Positions 43,151-51,611 of a stretch of DNA of 64,000 bases are shown piece after piece. The notes beneath the pieces are model-generated. The model searched no databases. It saw only the letters and a program-made list of their open reading frames with translations, and was not told the origin of the DNA. The translations under genes and the position numbers were made by a program. Source of the stretch: Ferruginibacter sp. (GTDB lineage: Bacteria > Bacteroidota > Bacteroidia > Chitinophagales > Chitinophagaceae); NCBI GenBank assembly GCA_016786725.1, contig JAEUVU010000013.1:372001-436000 (forward strand). Reading direction: 5' to 3'. The number at the start of each line of letters is the position of its first letter. Within the stretch, counting starts at the first letter, position 1.

Positions 43151-44791
43151 ATGGCAGAAGTGATACGCATGCCGCTTTTAAGCGATACGATGACAGAGGG
43201 AAAAATTATATCCTGGAACAAAAACGTAGGCGATAAAGTAAAAGCTGATGATGTGCTGGCAGAAGTGGAAACCGATAAGGCAACAATGGAAGTGAATGGT
43301 TATGTGGATGGGACTTTGTTATATATCGGGGTGCCGGCAGGCGAAGCTGCAAAAGTTAACCAGATCATAGCAATTGTAGGTAAAGAAGGAGAAGATTATA
43401 AATCTTTATTAGATGGTGAGGCCCCTAAATCAACCGAAACAAAAGCCGAACAACCAGCAACGAGCAACGAACAATCTGCTGCACCTCAGCCACAAACTAC
43501 AAACAACAAACCACAAACTATCGCTCTTCCCGCCGGTGCAAAAGAAATACGTATGCCTTTGTTGAGTGATACAATGACAGAAGGAAAGATAGTAGCCTGG
43601 AGTAAAAAAGTTGGCGATTTTGTAAAGGCAGATGATGTGCTTGCAGAAGTAGAAACAGATAAAGCCACTATGGAAGTGGTAGGTTATGAAGAAGGCACAT
43701 TGTTATATACCGGTGTTGAAGCCGGCAGCGCTGCAAAAGTAAATGAGATAATCGCTATTGTTGGTAAAGAAGGAACAGATGTAAGCGCTTATGTGGCTGC
43801 TGAAAAATCTGGAGGAAATGCAAACGGACAACAGACTGAAGCACCTCAACAAGAAGTATCAAACGAGAAACAAGAAACATTACACGAGAAACAAGAAACG
43901 GATACAACCAACGGCAGAGTAAAAGCTTCTCCACTTGCAAAAAAACTGGCAGCCGATAAAGGTATTGATATAAGCAAAGTTAGCGGCAGTGGCGATGGTG
44001 GCAGGGTTACTAAAAAAGATGTGGATGGTTATGTGCCGGCTGCGGCCCAAACCCCGGCAGCGGCTAAAACCCCGGCAGTGGTTGCAAACCCTGTCGGCGG
44101 TTCAGGAGTAGAAGGCCACACCGATATTCCATTAACTCAAATGCGAAAAGTAATTGCCCGCCGCCTGGGTGAAAGCAAGTTCAGTGCGCCGCACTTTTAT
44201 TTAACCATGGAAATAAACATGGATAATGCCATGGCTGCACGTACACAGTTAAATGAGCTGAGCCCGGTTAAAATTTCCTTTAACGACTTTGTAATAAAGG
44301 CAGTGGCCTTATCGCTGCGCCAGCACCCAAATGTTAACAGTAGCTGGATGAATGATTTCATCCGAATGAACCATCACATACATATCGGTAGTGCAGTTGC
44401 AACACCTGATGGATTGATCGTACCGGTCATCCGTTTTGCCGATCAGAAAACCTTATCGCAAATTGCCGCCGAAGCAAAAGAACTGTACGGAAAGGCAAAA
44501 GACAAAAAGATACAGCCAAACGAATTCACCGGTAATACATTTACCATTTCTAATTTAGGCATGATGGATATTGAAGAATTCACCGCCATCATCAATCCGC
44601 CGGACAGCGCCATTTTAGCCGTTGGCCGCATCAAAGAAACCGTAGTAAAAAAAGGTGATGGTTTCGGCGTAAGCAACTTTATGAAACTAACCATGAGCTG
44701 CGATCACCGTACGGTGGATGGCGCCGTGGGAGCAGCTTTCCTGCAAACGCTTAAAAAGTATCTGGAGAACCCGGTTACGATGTTGTTGTAA
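43151..44791 (+). CDS. pdhC: Dihydrolipoamide acetyltransferase, pyruvate dehydrogenase E2
   Basis: 546 aa. Two lipoyl domains have lipoylated Lys at K43 and K171 (each in VETDKATMEV). A peripheral subunit-binding domain follows (ASPLAKKLAADKGIDISKVSG), then the catalytic acetyltransferase domain with H519 and D523 (DHRTVDGAVGA). It transfers acetyl groups from the lipoyl arm to CoA in the pyruvate dehydrogenase complex. The N-terminal arrangement fits a PDH E2, though a branched-chain E2 cannot be excluded. Linkers between domains (about residues 102-123 and 237-251) are encoded by 7-bp repeats. E1 and E3 genes are not in the window. Confidence 0.93.
   Translation: MAEVIRMPLLSDTMTEGKIISWNKNVGDKVKADDVLAEVETDKATMEVNGYVDGTLLYIGVPAGEAAKVNQIIAIVGKEGEDYKSLLDGEAPKSTETKAEQPATSNEQSAAPQPQTTNNKPQTIALPAGAKEIRMPLLSDTMTEGKIVAWSKKVGDFVKADDVLAEVETDKATMEVVGYEEGTLLYTGVEAGSAAKVNEIIAIVGKEGTDVSAYVAAEKSGGNANGQQTEAPQQEVSNEKQETLHEKQETDTTNGRVKASPLAKKLAADKGIDISKVSGSGDGGRVTKKDVDGYVPAAAQTPAAAKTPAVVANPVGGSGVEGHTDIPLTQMRKVIARRLGESKFSAPHFYLTMEINMDNAMAARTQLNELSPVKISFNDFVIKAVALSLRQHPNVNSSWMNDFIRMNHHIHIGSAVATPDGLIVPVIRFADQKTLSQIAAEAKELYGKAKDKKIQPNEFTGNTFTISNLGMMDIEEFTAIINPPDSAILAVGRIKETVVKKGDGFGVSNFMKLTMSCDHRTVDGAVGAAFLQTLKKYLENPVTMLL
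43456..43518. repeat. Heptamer repeats in first pdhC linker
   Basis: agcaacg, agcaacg, aacaatc (43456-43476) and cacaaac, tacaaac, aacaaac, cacaaac (43491-43518), separated by 14 bp (two heptamer lengths). Confidence 0.9.
43860..43901. repeat. Heptamer repeats in second pdhC linker
   Basis: Units caaacga, gaaacaa, gaaacat, tacacga, gaaacaa, gaaacgg, read in frame as SNEKQETLHEKQET. Confidence 0.9.
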
Positions 44792-44835
44792 TCGTTTCTG
44801 TCATTTCGGCGAAGGAGAAATCTGAAAATACATTG

Positions 44836-44860
44836 CGCCAGCTAAAAGCTGGCGTTTTTT
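44836..44860 (+). terminator. Rho-independent terminator of pdhC
   Basis: An 8-bp stem cgccagct / agctggcg, 3-nt loop, then T6. Confidence 0.88.
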
Positions 44861-44982
44861 ATTATCCGGCATTTTATGAGCTTTATTGGCAAAGTTTATC
44901 CCGAAAGCTTTCAAAACAATCTTGTGCTGTGTTTCTTTATTAAACTGTTAAGAAAAGGAGTAAGAATATATTTTCAATAAGT

Positions 44983-45012
44983 TTTGAAAATTCAAAAACT
45001 GTATTATCTTTG
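44983..45012 (+). promoter_or_regulatory. gbsR-like operon promoter with overlapping palindrome
   Basis: TTTG (44983-44986), 18-bp spacer, TATCTTTG (45005-45012). A palindrome agttttgaa-aa-ttcaaaaact (44980-45000) covers the -33 box and may be the autoregulatory operator. Confidence 0.7.
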
Positions 45013-45030
45013 TGTTATAAACAGGCCGTT

Positions 45031-45537
45031 ATGAAACTTACCGAAGCAAAAGCACAGTTCATCAGCAGTTGGGGGGCTTTTGGTACGCATTGGGGTATCA
45101 ACCGCACCATGGCGCAGATTCATGCCTTGCTGCTCATCAGCCCCGATCCAATTACGCAGGATGATATTATGGAACAGTTAAGTATCAGCCGCGGCAATGT
45201 TAATATGAACACCCGTGACCTGATTGGTTGGGGACTGGTAGAAAGGGTGCTGATACCCGGCGAACGCAAAGAATTTTTTTCTGCCGAAAAAGATATCTGG
45301 AAAGTTGCAACACAAATAATCAAGGAAAGAAAAAAGAGGGAACTGGACCCTATGCTGAAGCTGCTTGCACAGCTTGAGCAGATTGAGGGTGATAAAAAGG
45401 ACAGGGAAGTAAAACAGTTTACAGAAACTATTTCCGGCATACGCAAATTCGGCGGCCAGGCCGATAAGGTACTGGATGTAATGATTAAGGCAGACGAAAA
45501 CTGGGTTTTAAACAGCCTGCTGAAGTTCTTTAAATAA
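45031..45537 (+). CDS. GbsR/MarR-family transcriptional regulator
   Basis: 168 aa from ATG 45031 (MKLTEAKAQFISSWGAFG). A TTG seven codons upstream is excluded because it lies inside the promoter -7 box. A winged helix-turn-helix is visible in DDIMEQLSISRGNVNMNTRDLIGWGLVERV, followed by the wing GERKEFFSAEKDIW. A helical dimerisation tail ends in LNSLLKFFK. GbsR-type proteins repress osmolyte or membrane-stress genes in other bacteria. Here a palindrome over the promoter suggests autoregulation, and the five genes downstream are likely co-regulated. Confidence 0.9.
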   Translation: MKLTEAKAQFISSWGAFGTHWGINRTMAQIHALLLISPDPITQDDIMEQLSISRGNVNMNTRDLIGWGLVERVLIPGERKEFFSAEKDIWKVATQIIKERKKRELDPMLKLLAQLEQIEGDKKDREVKQFTETISGIRKFGGQADKVLDVMIKADENWVLNSLLKFFK

Positions 45538-45540
45538 TAA

Positions 45541-45583
45541 CCTCACCCCAGCCCTCTCCTTTTGGAGAGGGAGGAGGCAAGCT
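45541..45583. repeat. Dispersed palindrome-family element (copy 2)
   Basis: cctcaccccag...ctccttttggagagggag. It shares the ctccttttggag core with the copy inside engB (52033-52075). Confidence 0.75.
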
Positions 45584-45650
45584 GGAAAAATTCCGGCTTT
45601 TATTTGAAAAAGATGTTTCAAAAATTTCTGAAAATACAAAATACACAATC

Positions 45651-46025
45651 ATGAAAAAGTTTAAAACTATGGATGCCTGGATAAGCACCATACTGATCAT
45701 AAGTTTTACCATAATCTCTTTAATAAATCTTGACTATACATTTCTTATAGGGTATATAGTTGTTGGGGCATGGCAGGTCATCAGTATGATCGTTCATGCG
45801 GTTAATGGATGGTTTACTGAAAGTGATTCAAAAAGATACATATATCACTGGATAGTTGTCATCACTTTAATGATCATGTTACTCGGCTTTGCCATCTATC
45901 CCATACTTATTTATCTGCTTTTTATTTTATTGTTTGTTTCACCTTTTATGGCACTGTATTATACCTGGCTTTGTTTTGATGAAGTGAGGAAAATGAATGA
46001 ACGGCCTTTAGCCCTTCTTAAATAA
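45651..46025 (+). CDS. Membrane protein, 124 aa
   Basis: Not recognised by family. Four hydrophobic helices (about 8-28, 33-51, 67-84, 87-108) separated by short loops, with charged ends (MKKFKTMDAW ... EVRKMNERPLALLK). It lies in the GbsR-headed gene run, 113 bp after the regulator gene with a palindromic element in the gap, and 24 bp before another small membrane protein. A role in membrane or osmotic adaptation would fit the regulator class, but that is inference. Confidence 0.75.
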   Translation: MKKFKTMDAWISTILIISFTIISLINLDYTFLIGYIVVGAWQVISMIVHAVNGWFTESDSKRYIYHWIVVITLMIMLLGFAIYPILIYLLFILLFVSPFMALYYTWLCFDEVRKMNERPLALLK

Positions 46026-46049
46026 TTGATAACCTTTAAAATAAATTTT

Positions 46050-46433
46050 ATGAACTACATTATCATCACTTACAGCTTTTATTTAGTAATTACCATTGCC
46101 CTGACCATCTGGGTTGCAAGAACTTTATTTAAAAATGGCAAAGTATTCCTCATTGATATTTTTCATGGAAACAGGGAACTTGCAGATAGCGTAAATAACC
46201 TGCTGCTGGTAGGCTTTTACCTCATCAATATTGGTTATGCTGTTTATACTTTACAGGTAACAGGCGCCATTGTAAATACACAGGAAGTTATTGAAGCTTT
46301 GAGTTTAAAGATCGGATTAATAATCTTAATACTCGGCGGCATGCACTTTTTTAACCTGTATATATTTTTTACACTACGCAAGAAAGCAACACATGAAGCA
46401 AAGTATAAAGCACCCGTTGTTCACAACCAATAA
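46050..46433 (+). CDS. Membrane protein, 127 aa
   Basis: Start chosen at ATG 46050 (MNYIIITYSFYLVITIALTI); the upstream TTG at 46026 gives an unlikely N-terminus. Three helices are seen at the N-terminus, middle (LLLVGFYLINIGYAVYTL) and later (IGLIILILGGMHFFNLYIFF), with a basic C-terminal tail (RKKATHEAKYKAPVVHNQ). The family is not recognised, though the pattern recalls conserved Bacteroidota proteins found beside TIGR01777 genes. It probably shares the operon with its neighbours. Confidence 0.75.
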   Translation: MNYIIITYSFYLVITIALTIWVARTLFKNGKVFLIDIFHGNRELADSVNNLLLVGFYLINIGYAVYTLQVTGAIVNTQEVIEALSLKIGLIILILGGMHFFNLYIFFTLRKKATHEAKYKAPVVHNQ

Positions 46434-46452
46434 TTTAAACAGAAAGTAAACA

Positions 46453-47364
46453 ATGAAACAGAAAATCGTTATAGCAGGTGGAACAGGTTTTGTAGGTAAT
46501 TATCTCTGCAAAAAATTTACAGATCAGGATTGCGAAGTGATTATTATCTCAAGAAATAAAAGCCATGTTAATTGGGATAAAATTCTTTTGATAACCGAAG
46601 CACTTGAAAATGCCGCCTTGCTTATAAACCTGGCCGGTAAATCGGTTGATTGCCGCTACAACAAAAAAAATAAAAAAGAGATTTACAACTCCAGGATCAA
46701 CACAACCACAATTCTGGGAGAAGCAATCCGTAATTGTAATAACCCGCCACTACTTTGGATAAACTCAAGTACCGCCACTATTTACCGGCATGCCGAAGAC
46801 AGGCCCATGACAGAGAGCACGGGAGAGATTGGAGCCGGCTTTTCCGTTAATGTTGCAACCAACTGGGAAAAAGCTTTCTTCGGGTTTAAATTACCAAACA
46901 CACGCCAGGTTGCCTTACGAATGGCAATTGTTTTAGGAAAAGACGGGGGAGTGATAAAGCCTTTAAAAAATCTTGTGCGTTTTGGTTTGGGTGGTAAACA
47001 AGGCAGTGGCAAACAAATGTTTAGCTGGATACACATTGAGGACCTGTTTCGCATTATTACTTTTATACAGCAACATTGTCAACTTTCCGGAGTAATTAAT
47101 ACATCAGCTCCAGCTCCCGTTAATAATAAAACCCTGATGCAGTTAATGAGAAAGCAAATGGGAGTAAAAGCAGGCTTGCCAGGCCCCGGGTGGTTATTAA
47201 AAATAGGAGCGGTACTTATAAAAACCGAAACAGAATTGATATTAAAAAGCCGTTGGGTTATTCCCGAACGCTTATTGGCGGCAGGGTTTAATTTTAAATA
47301 TCCTGAATTGGATTCGGCACTTGACAATATTATCAATGGCCGGCAACCCGTCATGAATCAGTAA
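46453..47364 (+). CDS. TIGR01777-family NAD(P)-binding epimerase-like protein
   Basis: 303 aa extended short-chain dehydrogenase/reductase. Rossmann motif GGTGFVGNYLCKKF (residues 9-22), LINLAGKSVDCRY and RINTTTILGEAI match the YfcH/TIGR01777 group, as does the C-terminal domain (FGLGGKQGSGKQMFSWIHIEDLFRII). The catalytic Tyr-x-x-x-Lys motif is not obvious. Substrate is unknown for the family, although E. coli YfcH is the best known member. It is the third gene after the GbsR regulator, 19 bp after the small membrane gene. Confidence 0.9.
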   Translation: MKQKIVIAGGTGFVGNYLCKKFTDQDCEVIIISRNKSHVNWDKILLITEALENAALLINLAGKSVDCRYNKKNKKEIYNSRINTTTILGEAIRNCNNPPLLWINSSTATIYRHAEDRPMTESTGEIGAGFSVNVATNWEKAFFGFKLPNTRQVALRMAIVLGKDGGVIKPLKNLVRFGLGGKQGSGKQMFSWIHIEDLFRIITFIQQHCQLSGVINTSAPAPVNNKTLMQLMRKQMGVKAGLPGPGWLLKIGAVLIKTETELILKSRWVIPERLLAAGFNFKYPELDSALDNIINGRQPVMNQ

Positions 47365-47371
47365 TTTTGCA

Positions 47372-47779
47372 ATGAAAATGGAAAAGCAACCGGTAATATT
47401 ATTTGATGGTATTTGCAACTTCTGCAACAGCGCCGTAAACTTTACTATCAAAAGAAATAAAAAAGCGAACATCCGTTTTGCACCCCTGCAAAGCGAAGCG
47501 GGGCAAAAATTATTGCAGCAATACAACCTGCCTGCATATGATATGCAATCTTTTGTTTTTATAGAAAACGGAACTGCATATAAACAATCAACCGCTGCCT
47601 TAAAAGTATGCAGGCATTTACGTGGTATTTGGCCTTTGTGTTATGGCTTAATTATTGTTCCCAGGTTTATACGGGATGGTATTTATAACTGGATAGCTAA
47701 AAACCGGTACAAATGGTTTGGGAAAAAAGAAACCTGTATGATACCGACACCCGAACTAAAAGCAAGATTTTTAAATTAA
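47372..47779 (+). CDS. DCC-family thiol-disulfide oxidoreductase-like protein
   Basis: 135 aa, formerly DUF393. The signature FDGICNFCNSAVNF (about residues 11-24) holds the D-G-x-C-x-x-C group that names the family, and later IWPLCYGLIIVPRFIRDGIYNWIAKNRYKWFG is typical. A redox role is assumed for the family from the CxxC but is not shown. It begins 7 bp after the epimerase-like gene and ends 1 bp before the next gene, a tight operon. Confidence 0.9.
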   Translation: MKMEKQPVILFDGICNFCNSAVNFTIKRNKKANIRFAPLQSEAGQKLLQQYNLPAYDMQSFVFIENGTAYKQSTAALKVCRHLRGIWPLCYGLIIVPRFIRDGIYNWIAKNRYKWFGKKETCMIPTPELKARFLN

Positions 47780-47780
47780 T

Positions 47781-48146
47781 ATGGAAAAGAAAAAAACACT
47801 CGTACTTGGAGCATCTGATAATCCGTCACGATACAGTTACGTGGCCATAAACCGTTTGAAGAACAATCAGCATCCTGTTGTAGCCATTGGCAAAAAAAAG
47901 GGAACAGTTTCCGGAATAGCCATTGAAACCGGAAAAATTCCTGCAGAAGGCATAGACACCGTAACTCTTTATTTAAACCCGGCTCATCAAAAGCAATACT
48001 ACGATTACATAATTTCTCTCCATCCTAAAAGAATAATATTTAATCCCGGAACAGAAAATGATGAACTGGCAGCACTTGCCGTCAGTAACCATATCGAACC
48101 CGTGGAGGCTTGTACCTTAGTAATGCTCAGCACAGGTCAGTATTAA
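47781..48146 (+). CDS. CoA-binding protein (YccU-like)
   Basis: 121 aa. A single CoA_binding Rossmann domain: LVLGASDNPSRYSYVAINRL at the N-terminus, GKKKGTVSGI, then YLNPAHQKQYYDYI and FNPGTENDELAALA. The family binds CoA and is widespread, with no known enzymatic role. It is the last gene of the GbsR-headed run; no terminator was found in the 156 bp that follow. Confidence 0.85.
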   Translation: MEKKKTLVLGASDNPSRYSYVAINRLKNNQHPVVAIGKKKGTVSGIAIETGKIPAEGIDTVTLYLNPAHQKQYYDYIISLHPKRIIFNPGTENDELAALAVSNHIEPVEACTLVMLSTGQY

Positions 48147-48302
48147 GTTGAAGGCATTAGTATATCCCCCAAAAAAGCAGTAGTAATTATACGATTTAAT
48201 AGTTAGCTGGTAAATTATTTTTAACAAAAGATAATAAAATACTACCCCCTGCGTTTCACAATTAGAACTTTATATCCAATAACCTGAAAACACGTGAATC
48301 CT

Positions 48303-48758
48303 ATGAAACGCTATGCTCCCTATGCATTGTCTCTTGTGTTGTCATTTATGCTCACAACGGGGTTTTGCCAAACCAATAATCCCAAGCCAAAGCAGTTCAG
48401 CAACTTCCCTGAGTTTATCAATTGCAGCGAAACGGAATTGGCAAAAGTTTTTACTGCATTGCCAGGACAAGCCATCAGCCTTTATTTTTCAAACAATTTT
48501 ACTTTTGCAGGCACTGTAAAAAGCAATATAGCTAAATATGCCAACCTGCAATCTGCAGTTATAGAGTCGCCTGATTATTCCAACACAATTTTTCATGTAT
48601 CAAAAACAACAAAAGCTGATGGCAGCACAGGCTATGTTGGCCGTATCATCAATAAAAGTTTTTTCGATGGCTTTTTATTGAACAGAAATGCGTCCGGTAC
48701 ATACCAGTTGAAGAAAGTAGAGACAGACCGTGTGATACAGGATTGTAATCTCAACTAA
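48303..48758 (+). CDS. Secreted hypothetical protein, 151 aa
   Basis: Start at ATG 48303 gives a clean signal peptide (MKRYAPYALSLVLSFMLTTGFCQ); the GTG three codons earlier adds nothing. The mature ~125 residues have alternating beta segments (AISLYFSNNFTFAG, STGYVGRIINKSFFDGFLLNRN) and no recognised domain. It precedes a secreted metalloprotease by 55 bp and may be co-transcribed with it. An inhibitor or propeptide-like partner role is possible but unsupported. Confidence 0.7.
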   Translation: MKRYAPYALSLVLSFMLTTGFCQTNNPKPKQFSNFPEFINCSETELAKVFTALPGQAISLYFSNNFTFAGTVKSNIAKYANLQSAVIESPDYSNTIFHVSKTTKADGSTGYVGRIINKSFFDGFLLNRNASGTYQLKKVETDRVIQDCNLN

Positions 48759-48813
48759 AAAAATAAAGAACTTAACACACATAATCCAACGATCCACCTA
48801 AAAACCCCTGAAA

Positions 48814-50397
48814 ATGAAAAAGATTTTTACATCACTAATCTGTACGGTACTGATACTGGTTTCATTTAGTGCTTTTAGTGTACCCAAATTAAATAGTTAC
48901 CCTTCGGCAACAGCAACCATTTTTCTTGACTTTGACGGCCACTATGTACAAAGTACTATGTGGAACGGCGGCAACCCGATTAACTGTGCTGCTTCAGGAA
49001 TGACCGATCCTCAAATTATAGAAGCTTTTAACCGTATTGCAGAAGATTTCAGGCCATTTGATCTGAATATTACAACCGACTCGGTTGTTTACTTAGCCGC
49101 ACCATCAGAAACGAGGGTACGTATAATAATTACTACTACCAGCAGCTGGTATCCGGCCGGTTTTAGTGGTGTAGCCACCAGTTCTTTTACCTGGGGAGAT
49201 GAAACCCCTGGCTTTGTTTTCAGCGACAGACTGGGAACTGCTAACACCAAAAGAATTGCAGAAACTATCTCACACGAAAGCGGCCATACAGTAAGTTTAT
49301 CACATCAGTCAAAATACGGCGGCGCCTGTAACCTGATGGAACAATACAGCACCGGGTACGGAACCGGCGAAACCGGCTGGGCGCCTATTATGGGCAACAG
49401 CCAAAACAAGAATTTCAGCAACTGGAACAATGGCCCCACACCAGACGGATGTGTTTTTGTGGAAGATAATTTATACACCATTGTTACCTATAATGGCTTT
49501 GGATACCGTGCCGATGATTATGGCGAAACCCTTAATGCCGGTACATATACTTTGCCGGGAAGCAGTTTTAATACAAGCGGGGTGATAACCACCAATGCAG
49601 ATAAAGATGCATTTAAATTTACGATGAACTCTAATTCTAACTTTCACCTGGTAATCTCGCCATTTAGTGTTGCATCGGGTTCAGCAGGCTCAAATTTGGA
49701 CGTTGCAGTAGAATTGTATAACTCATCGGCAACACTCATCAGAACCTACGACCCACAGGCATCTTTAAGTATTACCATAGATACCATACTAACCGCAGGT
49801 ACTTATTATATAAGGGTGTATGGCGCAGGCAATGCCAATGTAGGTGCTTATGGCAGCCTGGGGTCTTATACCATTACAGGTTCGTTTAGCGGCTTGCCTA
49901 TACGTGAGGTACGGCTCAATGGTATTTCAGAAAACGGTAAACACAATCTTAGCTGGAACATTGTTGCAGACGAGCCCGTTAAAACAATTGAGATACAGGC
50001 ATCGAACGATGCTGCCAGCTTTACAAAACTGGCAGATGTCGGGGCAGCTTCAACAAAATTCTCTTACCAGCCTTATAAGAACAATACTATTTTTTACCGT
50101 TTGAAAGTTACTTCGGTTATTAATCAAACAGCATATTCAAACACAATAGCATTAAAGGCAGAGGGCAGTGATCAAAAATTATTCAGGGTATCAACTTTGG
50201 TAACCAATGAAATAACCATCAATGCCGATCTGAATTATCAATACAGGATAACAGATATGAATGGCTCAGTGATCAGCACCGGTAACGGCCTTAAAGGTAT
50301 GAACCGTGTGCCTGTTTCAAATTTGTCAAGAGGTATGTACATCATTCAATTATACAACAACGTACAACAACAAACAGAACGGATTATAAGACAGTAA
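48814..50397 (+). CDS. Secreted zinc metalloprotease with T9SS sorting domain
   Basis: 527 aa. Signal peptide (MKKIFTSLICTVLILVSFSAFS), then a metzincin-type catalytic domain with HESGHTVSLSH (H154, H158, H164) and a downstream Met in APIMGNS (the Met-turn). A PPC-like beta domain (KDAFKFTMNSNSNFHLVIS ... TYYIRVYG) and a beta-rich segment follow. The C-terminus is a type A T9SS sorting domain (VPVSNLSRGMYIIQLYN ... ERIIRQ). Probably secreted outside the cell or attached to the surface to digest proteins. Confidence 0.93.
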   Translation: MKKIFTSLICTVLILVSFSAFSVPKLNSYPSATATIFLDFDGHYVQSTMWNGGNPINCAASGMTDPQIIEAFNRIAEDFRPFDLNITTDSVVYLAAPSETRVRIIITTTSSWYPAGFSGVATSSFTWGDETPGFVFSDRLGTANTKRIAETISHESGHTVSLSHQSKYGGACNLMEQYSTGYGTGETGWAPIMGNSQNKNFSNWNNGPTPDGCVFVEDNLYTIVTYNGFGYRADDYGETLNAGTYTLPGSSFNTSGVITTNADKDAFKFTMNSNSNFHLVISPFSVASGSAGSNLDVAVELYNSSATLIRTYDPQASLSITIDTILTAGTYYIRVYGAGNANVGAYGSLGSYTITGSFSGLPIREVRLNGISENGKHNLSWNIVADEPVKTIEIQASNDAASFTKLADVGAASTKFSYQPYKNNTIFYRLKVTSVINQTAYSNTIALKAEGSDQKLFRVSTLVTNEITINADLNYQYRITDMNGSVISTGNGLKGMNRVPVSNLSRGMYIIQLYNNVQQQTERIIRQ

Positions 50398-50418
50398 GGT
50401 AGATTCATGTGTAAGTCG

Positions 50419-50449
50419 GGGGGTAGCGTTAGGGGCTGCCCCCTTTTTT
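50419..50449 (+). terminator. Rho-independent terminator of the metalloprotease gene
   Basis: gggggtag / ctgccccc stem (one G-U pair), 9-nt loop, then T6. Confidence 0.8.
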
Positions 50450-50455
50450 ATTTAC

Positions 50456-50597
50456 CCCCTTCGCCCACTGAAGGGGGAACTTGGAATCTCATAAATCATT
50501 TAGCCTATTCAATTATCAAATAGTTAACCTTTCTTTTTCTTTATGCAGTTTGAATTATAAAAGCTGTTACAAAGTCCCCTTCAGGGGATTTAGGGGC
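50456..50597. repeat. Dispersed palindrome-family elements (copies 3 and 4)
   Basis: ccccttc-gcccact-gaagggg (50456-50476) and tccccttcaggggatttaggggc (about 50575-50597). The region between holds nothing recognisable. Confidence 0.65.
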
Positions 50598-50650
50598 AGT
50601 GCTGCAGTTTTTCTTATCATTTTTTCCGTAACTTTAAAAAACCCATTTTT

Positions 50651-51124
50651 ATGTTATGGAGAAAATTTAACGGGGATCCCATCCAGTTACACATTAAAGA
50701 AGCTGTTGAGCAGGCCATCAAAAGAGAAACAACAGCAGGTTATCACTTAAAAGTTTGTATTGGTACCGACAGCCAGGTAAAAGGCAAGGAAACTGAGTTT
50801 GCCACGGTAATTGTTTTTTTACGTGAAGGACATGGCGGATTCATGTTCATCCACAACGAAAAAACATTACTCAGGTACAGCATTAAAGAACGGATGCTGG
50901 TTGAAGTGGCAAAAAGTATCGAGATCGCTTATGAATTGTGCGACCTTTTTACATTGTACGATGTTGATATGGAAGTACATGCCGACATCAACACCAATCC
51001 CCACTTTAAAAGTAATGAAGCCTTACGGGAAGCCATGGGCTACATTTTGGGAATGGGCTTTGCCTTTAAAGCCAAACCCGAAGCCTTTGCCAGCAGCAGT
51101 TGTGCCAATAAGGTGGTGAATTAA
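50651..51124 (+). CDS. YkuK-like (DUF458) ribonuclease H-fold protein
   Basis: 157 aa. Start at ATG 50651 (MLWRKFNGDPIQLHIKE). Key motifs are KVCIGTDSQVKGKETEFATVIVF, with acidic Asp after GT, and DVDMEVHADINTNPHFKSN, which fits the family's predicted RNase H-like metal centre. GYILGMGFAFKAKPEAFASSSCANK closes the protein. B. subtilis YkuK is a family member of unknown function linked to stress. A nuclease role is inferred from the fold only. It stands alone after a palindrome-bearing gap. Confidence 0.85.
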   Translation: MLWRKFNGDPIQLHIKEAVEQAIKRETTAGYHLKVCIGTDSQVKGKETEFATVIVFLREGHGGFMFIHNEKTLLRYSIKERMLVEVAKSIEIAYELCDLFTLYDVDMEVHADINTNPHFKSNEALREAMGYILGMGFAFKAKPEAFASSSCANKVVN

Positions 51125-51191
51125 GATTGGCTGAAAATTGTAAGCAGTGCATGTGTTTAAAACACAGGCGGTGGCTTCTTCTCCCCAATAA

Positions 51192-51551
51192 TTATTGAAC
51201 CTCTTTCTTTTTTCTTTTTCTTAAGAGCCCGAAAATTAAAACGCCCAGCATCAAAGCTCCAAAACCTAAACGCATCCACATCTGCTGTTTTTGTTTACGG
51301 TTCCTTTCCTGCATGGTTTTTACAAAGCTGTTCAGGTTACGTGTGTTTTGTTCAGTAAACTGCACCCTGTCTATTGAATCTCTTTTCTTCAAATTTGCAG
51401 CATATATACTGTCAAAAGATTTTCTGCTGCTGTCAAATGCAGCCTGCTGTTTTGCAAGATCTTTCCGTGCCTGCTCAATTTTTTTAGAGAGGTCTTGAGC
51501 AGTTGTTGTTATGCCGAATAATATGAACAGGGGCAAGAATAATTTCCGCAT
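51192..51551 (-). CDS. Small envelope protein with coiled coil and C-terminal membrane helix
   Basis: 119 aa. Signal peptide MRKLFLPLFILFGITTTAQ, a charged helical middle (SKKIEQARKDLAKQQAAFDSS) and a C-terminal TM helix (MRLGFGALMLGVLIFGLL) with a basic cytoplasmic tail (RKRKKKEVQ). It would span the inner membrane with its coiled coil in the periplasm. No family was recognised. It is 60 bp downstream of engB on the same strand. Confidence 0.75.
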   Translation of the reverse strand: MRKLFLPLFILFGITTTAQDLSKKIEQARKDLAKQQAAFDSSRKSFDSIYAANLKKRDSIDRVQFTEQNTRNLNSFVKTMQERNRKQKQQMWMRLGFGALMLGVLIFGLLRKRKKKEVQ

Positions 51552-51611
51552 GTTTTTTTATTACGAAAATAGGAAGGAAGAGAAAGCAGGGCAATACCCT
51601 GTGGCAGGTAT

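Noticed and set aside
50481..50750. 89-aa frame overlapping the start of the ykuK-like gene.
   Set aside because: Different frame from the conserved protein and spans a palindrome element.
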